A stretch of DNA of 64,000 nucleotides, from positions 124,001-188,000 of the forward strand of contig JAWPHD010001442.1 in the NCBI GenBank assembly GCA_037043455.1. Reading direction: 5' to 3'. The position numbers were made by a program, and so were the translations under genes. The notes under the pieces are model-generated. The model was given only the letters and a program-made list of their open reading frames with translations. It searched no databases and was not told where the DNA came from. The first letter of the stretch is position 1. Each line of letters starts with the position of its first letter. Source of the DNA: Cyrtodaria siliqua (lineage: Eukaryota > Mollusca > Bivalvia > Adapedonta > Hiatellidae). Shown here in pieces: positions 47,440 to 60,261 of this stretch.

Positions 47440-50400
47440 ATGGGTAAAACTAATAAGATTATTCAATCGAATTGTCGAGGGTTGAAACCAAATTATGATG
47501 AAATCAGCTTAATTTTAAATGAACACAACCCTATTGCCATTTGTCTTCAAGAAACATTCTTGAAGACAATAAGGTATCTTTTGAACAATACTCACTATAC
47601 AATCATATTTGTGATACCGGGGACAAGGCGACTGGTGGAGTTTCGACAATCGTTAATCGAAACATTTCTCACAGACCTGTTGCGTTGAAAACAAATTTGC
47701 AAGCTATTGCTGTCAGTGTTACGATGCACAGAGTTATAACAATATGTTCCTTATATTTACCACCTAGTTCTTCACTAGACCCTAAAGATCTAAATCACCT
47801 AGTTGCACAATTGCCATCACCTTTTATACTCTTGGGTGATTTTAATGCACACAACTACATCTGGGGTTGTAAAGATATAAACGATAAAGGCAAGAAAATT
47901 GAGGATTTCTGAGCCAAAAACAATTTGTATCTTTTTAATGATAATAAGTCACATACTTATTTACATCCTGCTACAGGCTCTCATTCTTCCATTGATTTAA
48001 CAATATGCGATACAACGCTTTTGATGGATTTTTCGTGGAGTGTTGGAGACGACCTCTATGGAAGTGACCATTTCCCCATATTTCTTGAAAATATCGGCCC
48101 TCCACTTCTCGAAAAAACGCAACGATGGAAACTTCGCAAGGCTGATTGGACTACGTTTCAATCTCTTTGCGAGGAACAATTAAAGCCTTCCGTTTTCAAG
48201 AATGTCGAAGACGCGACTACTCATTTTACCAAAACTCTTCACGATATAGCTGATCAAACTATTCCAAAAACCTCGGCAAATACAAAACGCCCACATAAAC
48301 CATGGTACAACGATGACTGCAAAAAGGCAGTCGATCAGCGATCGTAAAGCTGCATTAAATAATTTTAACTTGCGGCCAACTCAAACAAATTTAGATAACT
48401 TTAGAGTTTTTCGTTCGAAAGCCCGTCGTACTATTAAGGATAGCAAGAGGAAATCCTGGAGATCTTATGTCTCTAGTCTGAATTCTCACTCATCTCTTAA
48501 GAAGACACGGGACATGCTCCGGCAAATAAGTGGTAAAGGTAATTCTAGTTCTGTAAATCATCTTAAAACAGATATTGGAGATATAACATCTGTCAAAGAT
48601 ATAACAAACACTTTGGCAGAAACTTTTTCCACAAATTCTTCTTGTGAAATTTGTCAACCAAATTTTTTGAAAAATAAGAAACTAAAAGAACAGAAGAAGC
48701 TGAACTTCAAGTCGAAACACTTGGAGAAATACAGTTAACTATTCACTCTCAAAGAACTTCCAGATTCCGTTAAAAAGGCTCATGATACATCAGCTGGTCC
48801 TGATGATATCCATTATCAATTATTAAAACATTTACCTGAATCCTGTCTCTCTACCCTTCTTGATATATGTAATAAGGTTTGGGTGACGGGAAACTTCCCC
48901 GATTCTTGGCGGGAAGCAATCGTTATTCCAGTCTCCAAACCCGGAAATGATCATACGGACCCAATAAATTATCGCCCAATCGCTTTAACGAGTTGTATAT
49001 GTAAAACCATGGAACGAATGATTAATGAGAGACTCGTTTGGTACCTGGAGTCCAACAAACTGATAACAAAGTATCAAAGTGGATTCCGGTGCCAACGAGG
49101 CACAAAAGACAATCTCATTCGATTTGAATCGTTTATTAGGGAAGTTTTCATAAAAAAAGAACATCTAGTTACTGTATTTTTTGACTTGGAGAAAGCTTAT
49201 GATACTTCATGGAAGTACGATATTATGAGTGATCTTCATGACCTTGGTCTTAGAGGCCGATTACCCATTTTTATAGAGACATTCTTAGGTGATAGGCAGT
49301 TTCGAGTCCAAATGGGTTCAACCCTCTCTGATATTCATGGACAGGAGATGGGTGCTCCACAGGGCAGCATACTCTCTGTCACGCTTTTTAATATAAAAAT
49401 TAACAGTATAGTAAAATGCATCAAGTTGATTTTGTTGAGGGGGTTTGCAAGCGTCTGATTGTTCTCTATATGTTGACGACTTTCTTATATGTTATCGTGC
49501 AAACAACATGAATACTATTGAGAGACAATTACATCAATGTCTCAATAAACTTCAGACCTGATCTGATGAAAATGGTTTTAAATTTTCTAAATCTAAAACC
49601 AATTGTATGCACTTTTGTCAACTACGCAAACATCACGAAGACCCTCATCTAACACTGGGCGGTTCACCTTTACCAGTAGTGGATGAGACAAAATGACTAG
49701 GTCTTATTTTTGACCGTAAATTGACGTTTATGCCACACTTTAAATATTTGAAGGTCAAATGCCTTAAAGTTCTTAACTTACTTAAAGTTGTTGCAAACAC
49801 TAATTGGGGAGCAGATCGAAAAGTCCTCTTGCGACTTTACAGATTATCTCATCAGATCCAAGCTGGACTACGGCTCAGTAGTATATGGATCGATTCGCAA
49901 GTCATACTTGCAGATTCTCGATCCTATACATAATCAAGGATTACGACTCGCCTTATGAGCATCACCAGCCGAAAGTCTATATGTTGAAGCTAATGAACCA
50001 TCACTGTCTCATAGACGGGACAAAGTAGCCCTTCAGTATACCATTAAATTACAATATAACCCTTCAAATCCAACTTTCGATACTGTTTTTAATTCTAATT
50101 TCGAAAACCGAAGGCCATTCGGCCATTAAACCAAAATTAAGAGTCACTGAAATCGACCTAAATTTGATTGCCAAGTACAAAGTACAAAGTACCACAAATT
50201 CCACCATGGACTTTGGAAACACCAACAATTATTTTTTATCTTTGTAATAATAACAAATCGATTACAGATCCTACTATCTTTCAAAGCAAATTTAATGAAA
50301 TTAAATCGAAATACAGTGACTTTCAACATATATACACAGATTGTTCTAAAGATGGAGACAAGGTAGCTGCAGCAGCTGTTGTTCACAAACATAGCATACA

Positions 50401-51196
50401 GAGCCGTTTGCCTGACAAGGCCTCTATCTTTTCAGCTGAACTTAAGGCAACTGAACTTGCCTTAAATTATATTCAGGATGATGACCATTTCATAATCTTT
50501 TCTGATTCCCTTTCATCTCTTCAATCACTGGGTTATATGAAACATGATAATCCAGTTGTGCTTCAACTTTTAGAAAAGTACAATTCTCTTTTAGTTGATA
50601 ATGTTATTATTTTCTGCTGGCTTCCAAGCCATGTAGGAATACGTGGTAATGATAGAGCTGATAGTGCTGCTAAGGCAGCATTAGGTTTACATATATATAA
50701 TACCAAATTACCTTATACTGATTTTAAAAGTTGTATCAACACATATATTCGTAACTCTTGGCAAGCCGCTTGGGACTTGTCGGTGAACAATAAACTCCAT
50801 TCCATTAAACCGTTACTCGGAGAATGGCGTCCTTCTCGTATACCCATTCGTCGAGAGGAAGTTGTCCTAGTCAGGGTCAGGATAGGGCATACACGCTGTA
50901 CTCATTCATATTTATTACAAGGTGAGCAGTTACCAGAATGTATAGCCTGTTTTGCACCGTTAACGGTGAAACATATCGAGTTGGAATGTGTAGACTTTGA
51001 TCCTATGCGACAAAGATCCTACTCCTTAAAGAAATCAGACTTTATAAATCAATATAATATTTTCCAATATATATTAACTTGTTTACAAGCCCGTTGGCGG
51101 GCATTTGTTGATTTACATATATACATAGTTATATTGCTACAATATCATCCCTTATTTGTAGATAGTTTTATCTTTATACGTTTACATTATTTTTAG
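47440..51196 (+). pseudogene. LINE copy C ORF2 (endonuclease, RT, RNase H), broken
   Basis: Endonuclease motifs (SNCRGLKPN, GDFNAHNYIWGCK, SDHFPIFLEN), then RT with NYRPIALTSC, VFFDLEKAYDTSW, GAPQGSILS and an intact catalytic YVDD box near 49464 in a shifted frame. A 342-codon open piece at 50168-51196 holds a complete-looking RNase H (YTDCSKDG, SAELKATELAL, FSDSLSS, GNDRADSAAK) and a C-terminal CIACFAPLTVKHIELEC finger. Stops or shifts lie at 47910, about 48345, 48736, 49440, 49561 and 49693. No functional protein is expected from the whole frame. Confidence 0.85.
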
Positions 51197-51284
51197 TTAC
51201 TACTTCATTCCTTCATATTTTTGCGCGCAATATGACCTATTTATGTGTCGACGTGTCGTAAAACACCATTCATTCATTCATTTA

Positions 51285-52004
51285 AATAATGCAAGCAATA
51301 ATTATCGAATTTAAACATAACAGTCAATGCATACATAAGTGACAATCCCAAATAATCATACGATCAGCCGAGTCATTGAGAATCACATTTAATAGAAAAA
51401 TAGACAATGGAAACCAATGTGTATCTTCAAATTATGTTAAGTGTATAACTTCATCCTTGAATGGTTTATTAAAACGTATAATACAACTACCCATGCATAA
51501 TTTAACGAACACTACGAATCCGTATCAAATAATGGGACGGTATTAAAGGTATAAACGGCAATGTTCCCGGTGTGTTTTTTCACGTTTCGCTAAAACATCT
51601 GCAAAAGTAAGAAATTTAACCATTGTTTTGAAAAAATATGTATACCATGTTTACGTATAATATACAATAATCTGACTGTTGGAAGCCAATATTTTAGTAG
51701 TTAAAAACGGCGTCAGGTTAGATTTGGTAAATTTTAAATTCATAGTTTGCGTTAACAATACACTGACTTCGTTAATTAAGACTGATGGAGAGTAGATAAA
51801 ATCGAAATAAGTGTATAACATTTAAAAGAACTTGTCACAGCGAGTAATTCCCCAATGTCATGAAATATGTTACCTTAAAAAGAAATACAATAACAATTAA
51901 TCAGAATCAACTTCAACTAAATGATATTGGTGGGGAAAACATCCCGATTATCATGAGTCCCTTTAATACGTGTTTGTCATTTAACAGAGTGATTTAGATC
52001 AAAG
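51285..52004 (+). promoter_or_regulatory. Upstream region of TLR C
   Basis: Same arrangement as 7953-8653. The candidate splice acceptor GTGTTTGTCATTTAACAG lies 17 bp before the start codon. No defined promoter element was recognised by eye. Confidence 0.5.
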
Positions 52005-54377
52005 ATGGCTGCTTCAAGTGTAAGACTGTTTACTAATATTGTTACAGTTACCGGCATTTTTATTTTGAGTTGTTTGGGATTTATGCTGGTGAATTGTGGA
52101 ACGGACTGTTTGAACATTCCTGAAGATTGTCATTGTAATGGTTCTGTCGACGGTGTCAACATGTACTGCAATAGTGACAGAACGTTTGATTTTAATTCAG
52201 ATTATCTGACCAATATTTCTCATCTATTTATAACCGGGAAGAGGTCGCTATCGGGATTAAAAAGTGCAAACGCGTCATTTCCGAAGTTGCAGACGCTTGA
52301 TGTTACTGGTCATAGTGAAAATATTAAAATACAAAATATTATTTTGAAGAATTTCCCAAACATCAAATGGCTTAGATTTCATCATTGCAGCATAGTAGAC
52401 ATAGAAGAAAGCGCGTTTCGATCACTGAATTCATTGGTCAAACTGGAAATTTCGGGCAACAGTTATTTAAGTTTAGAATCGTTAACGACTGGCCTTAGTG
52501 GACTGAATGCCTCGGGATTAGAACTTTTCAACATAAGTGGAAGTCATAACGCAGAGGATATGCCTCTAAATGGGACTATACCAGCTGAAATGTTCAATTC
52601 ATTGTCACACACATCGTTGAAGGTTCTGGACGTCAGCTGGACAAGACTTTCTAATCTTGCAGCTTCTCTTTTTCTGATTCCACATATAGAAACTATAATA
52701 TTGTCTGGAACTCCGATTATGGGCATGTCAGCATGTATTGGCACTCTCGCTGGACTAAACAATCTAACTACGTTCATTCTCGACCACTGGCCAAACATTC
52801 CAAGGGGTTACAACAGCATTCTCCATCTAAAAACTCCAAATGATTTATTAAAGAGAGATGTTAACATAGCCTGTGAACCTTTTCAATATCTATCTGAACG
52901 TGGATGTTTAGTAGTCGGTCATTCGGTAAGAACAGTACAGATTCGATACATGAATGGGGATAGCGTCTTTGCAGATTTCAGCAAAGGTGTATGTTTTGAA
53001 GAAAATAATATAGTGAACCACATTGCATCCCATATGACAATGTCGACAACATTTGGATCGTTTCTCGGATATCACAAACTAAAGGTTCTGGACCTTGAAT
53101 ATCCAGTTATGAAACATGGTGATGCAGCGATTCGTTTTGATGCATTTTATGATATGCCATCTCTCGAGGTTCTTTTGCTTGCTGGAACTTATCTGAACAG
53201 ACTAAGTCTTACGGATTTTGATGATTTGTTTTTAAAGAATCCAAAATTAACAAAAATAGATATTTCTGAAAACAATTTGAACACATTACCGTACGAAATT
53301 TTCGTTCATAATCCATTGCTTGAGATTATAAATGTATCCAGTAACAGATTAACAGAGTTCCTTGTAGACTTGTCAAATAACAGTCACATTAAAAGTATTG
53401 ACTTACGACAGAACAATCTCATAACAATAACTCAGTATATGATAGACGTGTTCAACCGTCTGGATCATGTTATTGCTCTATATCCATCAGGGAATGTTTT
53501 CATCTGCGACTGTACTATTGTTTCTTTGCAAACGTCCATCAACATTGAAGCCACGTTCTACTGCAAATACAATGGAAAACTAAAGTTAATTAAAACCAAT
53601 TCTACTGATTCGGATGACTTGATGATTGACTGTGAAAGCAACACACCCGTCATTGTTACTGACAGTAGCATCGACAGTAGCATCATAATTGGTATTACAA
53701 TCGGGGTTTCGCTACTGTTTTTGTTGACGTTAGGTGTTATAATTGTGATTTCTTTAAGGCGATTACGAACAAAGAACAGACAACGTAACCACGAGAATGA
53801 CAATCAAGCAAACTATGCAGTTAATATAAACGATATAACGTTATTCACTACACCAGAGAGGAACAATGTCAAACTACGAAATCCAAAGTTCGTTGCATTT
53901 CTCGCATACAGTTACGCCGATACACGCTTCGTTTTTAACAAAATATACCGAAAATTGAACGAAAAACTAAAATCGTCTTTACCGGATCGTAGCCCTGATT
54001 CCCTGATTCTTGTTCATGACAAACATTTTTTGCCGGCTAGCGATATAGACGAAATGATAGAAACTGCTATTGTACAAAGTTATGTGACTATCGCTGTTAT
54101 ATCAGAGAGTTTTCTTAAGAGCCATTGGTGTCATTTTGAGGTAAAAATGGCACACATATCTCACGTGCCAATAATACCGCTTTTCATATCGAAATGTGAT
54201 CCGGATTCGTTCAAAGGCGAGTTAAAACTCATGTATCATAGCAAGGTAAGGCTACTCTGGCCAACTAAGATAGACCACTCTGATCCTGACTATGTGTCTG
54301 TTGAAGAGCAAGAAGACCAATTAATTGACGTTTTAACCGCCAGTGTTCTAGCCTACGTGGCTCAGCAAGTGCGCTAG
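52005..54377 (+). CDS. Toll-like receptor C, single coding exon, 790 aa
   Basis: Uninterrupted paralogue of TLR A with the same architecture: signal peptide (1-30), N-terminal cysteine cluster, LRR ectodomain, LRRCT (ICDC, then FYC and IDC), membrane helix (about 558-581) and cytoplasmic TIR (about 626-776). Start context is AAAGATGG. TIR box 1 reads FVAFLAYSYADTRF, box 2 VHDKHFLPASD (Pro kept, Gly to Ala) and box 3 LLWPTK. It is one residue longer than A because CEPFQYL replaces CDVQFL. Ectodomain differences from A are densest around residues 190-340. The stop is again supplied by unit 2 of the 26-bp VNTR (AYVAQQVR-stop). Likely a functional innate immune receptor; the ligand is unknown. 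Confidence 0.93.
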   Translation: MAASSVRLFTNIVTVTGIFILSCLGFMLVNCGTDCLNIPEDCHCNGSVDGVNMYCNSDRTFDFNSDYLTNISHLFITGKRSLSGLKSANASFPKLQTLDVTGHSENIKIQNIILKNFPNIKWLRFHHCSIVDIEESAFRSLNSLVKLEISGNSYLSLESLTTGLSGLNASGLELFNISGSHNAEDMPLNGTIPAEMFNSLSHTSLKVLDVSWTRLSNLAASLFLIPHIETIILSGTPIMGMSACIGTLAGLNNLTTFILDHWPNIPRGYNSILHLKTPNDLLKRDVNIACEPFQYLSERGCLVVGHSVRTVQIRYMNGDSVFADFSKGVCFEENNIVNHIASHMTMSTTFGSFLGYHKLKVLDLEYPVMKHGDAAIRFDAFYDMPSLEVLLLAGTYLNRLSLTDFDDLFLKNPKLTKIDISENNLNTLPYEIFVHNPLLEIINVSSNRLTEFLVDLSNNSHIKSIDLRQNNLITITQYMIDVFNRLDHVIALYPSGNVFICDCTIVSLQTSINIEATFYCKYNGKLKLIKTNSTDSDDLMIDCESNTPVIVTDSSIDSSIIIGITIGVSLLFLLTLGVIIVISLRRLRTKNRQRNHENDNQANYAVNINDITLFTTPERNNVKLRNPKFVAFLAYSYADTRFVFNKIYRKLNEKLKSSLPDRSPDSLILVHDKHFLPASDIDEMIETAIVQSYVTIAVISESFLKSHWCHFEVKMAHISHVPIIPLFISKCDPDSFKGELKLMYHSKVRLLWPTKIDHSDPDYVSVEEQEDQLIDVLTASVLAYVAQQVR

Positions 54378-54601
54378 CCTATGTGGCTCAGCAAGTGCGC
54401 TAGCCTATGTGGCTCAGCAAGTGTGCTAGCCTATGTGGCTCAGCAAGTGTGCTAGCCTATGTGGCTCAGCAAGTGCGCTAGCCTATGTGGCTCAGCAAGT
54501 GTGCTAGCCTATGTGGCTCAGCAAGTGTGCTAGCCTATGTGGCTCAGCAAGTGTGCTAGCCTGTGTGGCTCAGCAAGTGTGCTAGCCTATGTGGCTCAGC
54601 A
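54343..54601 (+). repeat. 26-bp VNTR overlapping TLR C stop codon (10 units)
   Basis: Ten units of the same 26-bp repeat as at 10989. The first unit is slightly different (GTGTTCTAGCC), and most others share CTATGTGG, a variant that is the minority in unit A, so the array has homogenised separately. Confidence 0.95.
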
Positions 54602-55680
54602 TCATGTGAAAAAAAAAACGTAGAGTAGTAAACCGAACCGCATATGTAGGTGTGTTGTGTATATTTTGGTTTAGGCGATTTTCATTGTATGTATGTGTAT
54701 TTAAGTGTATGCATATATGTGTATGCATATGTATGTATGAGCATAGCTATGCTTACGTGTGTGTTTCAGTGTATGTTTGCGTATGGTACCCGATGATAAC
54801 ACCTACTGTACTTGTAATATATTTACTATGTCAAACACTATTACACTAAATATAATTGGTCATATGCTGTGTTAGTTATATTTGATATTTGAATCTCCCT
54901 CATATGTTGTTTGTTGATTACACTGTGTCCCTTGCTTTATAAAACTGTAGACAACACTTGTTTATACACATACCTATAAACTAGAAATCATGTGTGCGTA
55001 TGATGTCTTCACTACGATGTTCAAGGAACATTGAATCATGCAGTAGCAACTGATATCCTGAGAAAACTAAATTTAGAACAAAAAATGCATGTTATTTCCA
55101 TAGACGAGATACAGAGCCGTGTATGTTCGGGGTCAATGGTAAAATGGCATAGATATGACCAATACTAATGCAACAAAGTCATTTGTAAACAAAGTCGGTG
55201 ATAAAAATAAAGCAGATATGATATGAACATACTTTGATAGGCTATCGAAAATCGTTCTCGTTTCTATGAAAAGGGAGGTAATTTTAAAATTACAAAATTT
55301 AAAACTTTTTTTTTTTTTGAGAATAACAATCGTCTGTGAACACATTTCAGCGTCTTTTAAACAATGACAGAATGGGCAATTGTTGCCAAACATAAACTTT
55401 GTTCAAATCAATACATTTGTATAACGAAATAAGTTTTTTTTAATATATCGGAGGTAACTCTGATACTTCGCTTAGAAAATAATAAAATAACCTCTTTTTT
55501 TTAAATCACATCCTTTCCTAGCATTTCTAATATCTTCAAACAATTATATCAATGTTCATATGTTTAATGTATGTCCCTAAAATGTCGCGCTCAACTTTTT
55601 TTGTTCAGTATATGTGTAAGTAACTAACTGTTTACATTAGCACTGGGTATATTTAGACTTTCCTCGCACAAATGGTAGAT

Positions 55681-55967
55681 GGTCATATACCACTATTGCA
55701 TTTCCCACAGGCCTCCATTATAACCTTTTGGCCTACAAACCCTATTTCTATAACCGAACGGATGATAAAACCTAACTTTGTTTTAAAGAACTATCTTAGA
55801 GACACTCAAAAATGACCTGCAAATTGGGGATCTGATGCTTACAGCCTCTAATATTTCACTCAAGGTGGGCACCCCTAGAATGGCAGTAAAGAAATTTTAC
55901 TTGCCCTAATAGACCCTATACCTTTTTCAACTAATCAGAAGGCCTAAATCAATAGTGGTATCTGACC
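55681..55967. mobile_element. Ancestral MITE, unit C copy (internally deleted)
   Basis: Termini GGTCATATACCACTATTG and AATAGTGGTATCTGACC are kept. About 170 bp of the interior present in units A and B are missing around 55900. Confidence 0.7.
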
Positions 55968-56912
55968 AGATATCTTAATATCCCGCGAGAAAAAAAGGAA
56001 CGGCATACAATGTACCCAAAATATAGTAGACAACGAATACTATTTCTTGCTTGTATGTCCAGTTTAAGACTTAAGACTTAAGGCAGAACTATTTTAAACC
56101 TTACTTTTGCAGATGGCCCGCGATGAACACATTTGATGGGTTAATGTCTAATAACTCGAACATAACAATTATTAACTTTTCAAAATATGTTTATTATGCA
56201 TTTAAACTTCGAAATGAAACGCAAGTTAAATTTCTTTAACACATTTCAACCCGTTTTCCATTTAAAAGCTATAACGCTTCTCTGTAAGCTTCGATGTAGA
56301 TTTTGTAAACCGTCATGGTTTTTTCTTCTTAGTTGATGTTCTCACTGTACTGAATATGCATAGTGTGTAGGCTATACACGTTGTACTGAATGTATAATGC
56401 CGAATAAAGTTATTCGATTTTATTTTATTTTATTTTACTAGCTGTATACTAGTATATATCGTATTGTAAAATGTGTTCTCGGCCATGACATGGTCAATTG
56501 CTCTGGTACTGTTGATAGATAGTTATTGTTTTGCAAATCCTTACATATGCGTAACTGTTCTACATACCCGCTATTACTTTAAGACGTGTCATTTCATTAT
56601 TGGTATTGCATGTTTGTTATTCTCTTCTGGTATGGTTTCAAATACACTCGATAAAAATATATATAATATATATATTTATTTTTTTTATTTACATTTTTTG
56701 TTTGTTTTTGTTTTCGGCGGTATTTTTGTATGTTATTTAGTTATGTTAAATATATTTATACTTTCGTTTTCTTAGTTCTCGATCTTTGAATTTCTTGAAT
56801 TTGATTATTATAGTACTTCTGTCTTAATTACCCGACCTCAATCGATGTAAACTGTCTCCACATTTTTGCACTCTGGAAGTTTCAGGTAATCTTTAATTCG
56901 TTGCTTTACTTA

Positions 56913-57626
56913 GGCCGGGGAAAAAATACCTGTGTTTCTGGTTACCCGACCGTCCCTATTTTTTGGCGTCGACCCTACGGTTTTTTATCATAAAAAAAAA
57001 AGATTTCCGTGTTATTTGTTGAAAACAAACATGTTTTAAGTTTTCCTGAAAAAAATGTCCCAGAGTAATGTAGTTATAGACAATGAAGTGGCCTAATTAT
57101 CACGTAGCACCTTAACTTTTTCTTCGAACATCTCTTTCAAATATTCATAGATTTTGATAGCTTTTGATAAGAATACATGCAAAGATTCATATTAAAATAA
57201 ATGGCAATATGGGATTATAATAGTTTTTCTAAATAAGAAATTGTATAAAAATACCATTAATTTCCGCACTGCCACGTGAAACAGATATACATTTCACAGT
57301 ATCCTATATATTTGTTATTTATAGGTATGTGGTTTTATATAAAAAAAAAATATCCAGAAGACTGAGAAGTGATATAAATACTAAGCGTAATGTCAAAAAT
57401 CAAACAAATATTTGCAATATAAAAGATGATTTGTGTGCGTCAGCTGTGTCATTCTTGAATTAAAACTTAAGCCCCTAGCAAAGATTCTATATATATTAAA
57501 ATAGAATCCGATTAGTTTTGACATCCATGAAAAAAAAAGAAAAAAGAAAAGAAAAAAAATACCTACCTACCTACCCTAATTATTTCAACCGAGTAACCAG
57601 AAACACAGGTATTTTTCTTTCTGGCC
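56913..57626. mobile_element. 714-bp MITE specific to unit C, TTA target duplication
   Basis: Begins GGCCGGGGAAAAAATACCTG and ends CAGGTATTTTTCTTTCTGGCC-like, with long matching inner arms (TGTGTTTCTGGTTAC and GTAACCAGAAACACA). TTA at 56910-56912 and 57627-57629 is a 3-bp target duplication. Units A and B carry the empty site CTTTACTTATTGTTCG. The 3-bp TWA target and GG-rich terminus fit PIF/Harbinger MITEs. No coding frame. Confidence 0.88.
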
Positions 57627-59220
57627 TTATTGTTCGCACACCATCTCAGTCTTTACTAAATTGACACTCTTGAGCGAATTTTGGCCCCACCCAAAAGGTA
57701 TTAGATAGTACAAAGTCATATAGGGACATAATGAACAACCTTCTTCTCTGAAATCGCAAAACAGGGATCTCTCAAGTATTGCTTTTAGTATTTTGTGTCG
57801 CCTGCGTAGCATGGCAGACACTTATGGTACACTTTGTCCGTCGTCTGTCGTCTGTCGTCCGTCGTCCGTCACACTTTAACCTGCAACCTAGTCTTGGCCA
57901 TAACTTGAGAAGTATTTGACCTATGTTCATAAAACTTTACGCACATGTTCATTTTACTTCAAGGAATGTCGTTAAACATGTCCAATAACTCAAGACTCAT
58001 TTGGCGGAGTTATGCCTAACCCCGTCCCGCCCTTTTTTTTCTTTTTTTTTCTTTATAAAACTTTAACCTGCAACCTAACCAAACTTGTAACTGGAATTAG
58101 CACACGGCAGGCGACACAAGTTTTCCATGGAACACCGTTCTAGTTTAAAAGTCTTTGGTGTGACCAGGCCGGGGATCGTACTCACGATCTCCCGCACGCT
58201 TACGGTCATATGGGGTTAGCATGCGTTTTTTATGTTATTTTGTTCTTAACCTAAACCATTCTTACATAAGTTGACGGAGGGTGTCATATATGACACAGTA
58301 CGTGGTTACCTATGATGTACAGATGACAACGACTGATTCGGATTCAGGGTCTGACCCTTAATTCACCCTGCAGTCAGAGGTATATGTCAAATTAACTAAA
58401 GCAAACATATAATCTTCAATAGGTTTAATGAAATGTCTTACATGCTATAATTAATGATATGTCCATGCACATTGGAACGGGGTTTGAGATGAGATAAAAG
58501 GGTCTACTCCGCAGGAAAGGGGGTTATGTTTATATTCAATACTTGATGTTTATATGGGCTCAGCATGCAATTGTATTGTTTCCTCGAACCCTGAGCTCGC
58601 CTTGATCAGTTTAAGGAGGGTGTTTATATTTGGCACAATGGTTGCCTTGGATATGTAGATGGCAACGAAAGTTTCCAGGGTCTGACCCCTATTGGCCAGA
58701 GGTTAGGCTCTATACGTTCATATTCACCAAAATGAACATTACAGTCACATTGTAATACTAAAGCTTTCAAAGACATTGCATTAACCATTCTGAAAACTGT
58801 AGATGTTATGTTCACTTTGGTGAATTTGACATTTCAACCTTGACCTCTGCACACATGGGCCCGATCCTGAATTCGAAAACGGCATTGTCATCAATATCTC
58901 CTCGACAACCGTTTTGCCAAATATGAGCACCATCCTTCAACTGATGTAGGAGGAGTTAAGGGTACTTCATGCTAACCCCATATGACCATACGTCCCGTCC
59001 CCCGGGGATGAGGATCCGTATATAAAATCGTAAAGACCGTTTGATATTATATACGTATACCAATTGAAGGAGGCTTAGTTACCTAGAATGTACAGATGCA
59101 CCTCCACCCCACCACCCACACACTCCCATTCCCACAACCCACTCCCACCTCCTCCCTATTTTTCTGTTTGTTTTCATCCAACTCTAAACTAGTCTCTTCA
59201 CCTTTTATTGTGATTGGTTT

Positions 59221-59735
59221 TTGAAGACCTCAACCTTTGCGATAAATGGTGGCATTTTGAAGACAACAACGTGTGTAGTAAATGGTGGCATTTTGACGAC
59301 AACATTTTGTATAGTAAATGGTGGTATTTTGAAGAAAACAACTTGTATACAAATGGCGGCATGTTGAAGACAACAACTTGCGTAGTAAATGGTGGAACTT
59401 TGAAGACAATTTTTTATAGTAAATGGTGGCATTTTCAAGACAACAACGTGAGGAGTAAATGGTAGCATTTTGAAAACAACAACTTGTATAGTAGATGGTA
59501 CCATTTTGAAGACAACAATTTGTATAGTAAATGGTGGTATTTTGAGACAACAACCTGTATAGTAAATAGTGGTATTTTGTAGACAACAACGTGCGTAGTA
59601 AATGGTGGAACTTTGAAGACAAATTTTTATAGTAAATGGTGGCATTTTGAAGACAACAACGTATATAGTAAATAAAGGTATCTCGAAGACAACAATTCGT
59701 AAAGTAACTGGTGGCATTTTCAAGACAACAACATC
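59221..59735. repeat. 36-bp minisatellite, small degenerate array (about 14 units)
   Basis: Same unit family as 35398-40690 but with more substitutions and indels and no visible higher-order structure. It probably preserves the pre-expansion state. Both ends match those of the large array (CCTTTGCGATAAATGGTGGC at the start, AAGACAACAACATCGCCACC at the end). Confidence 0.93.
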
Positions 59736-60261
59736 GCCACCGGTGTATAAAGTCTCTGTTATATCGAAGAGTGGTTCTCAACATTTAATTTCTAAATTCT
59801 CAATATCTGTATGGATGTCATGTTATCAGGAATTTACGAATCACAAACAACAAAATAATTGGAAAGAACATGTAATTCAGAAAAGTGCAGGTTAGTACAG
59901 CAGGTTAGTAGAGCATTGTATTTATATGTCAGAAATTTATAGTTGTGTCTATGTTTCCTAAATTGGATCTGACGACTCCGCAAATTGGATCTGTCGACTT
60001 CCAAGTCCGCATATCAGTCCGCCGATAAACCTGGAACAAAACAATAAATTTAGTACAAGTTCAAAAACAAACATTGCCAGATCTTTCCCAAAATGTTGGT
60101 GGAGTCATTTTAATAGTCTTGTTTGACTAGTATTATAAACAATTGAATAATATTATTTTTAAATAAGTATTTATATATTTCATTTACCTAAATAACGTTT
60201 ATTTATAAAGGAAATTGTATAGAAATCAATATATATCGATACATCTATTGATTGTGGCTTC
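59736..60261. other. Spacer before AC satellite, unit C
   Basis: No gene recognised. Counterpart of 40691-41264, with the AAATTGGATCTGWCGACT motif in two copies instead of three. Confidence 0.7.

Larger units (their letters stand above)
45273..51284 (+). mobile_element. I/Nimb-like LINE, copy C, inactive
   Basis: Near full-length relative of copy A in the same orientation at the same place upstream of a TLR. It ends in the (ATTC)n tail at about 51267-51283. It shares with copy A the 13-bp knuckle deletion, the TGA in ORF2 (47910-47912) and the frameshift at CAGCGATCGTAAAGC, so both derive from an already dead parent by segmental duplication. Confidence 0.88.
54602..59220. other. Non-coding 3' flank of TLR C
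   Basis: Counterpart of 11326-15356. No gene recognised. It contains the ancestral MITE (55681-55967, shortened) and a unit-C-specific MITE (56913-57626). The candidate polyadenylation signal of units A and B is mutated here to ACTAAA. The end is a C-rich CCCACTCCC stretch before the 36-bp repeat. Confidence 0.7.
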
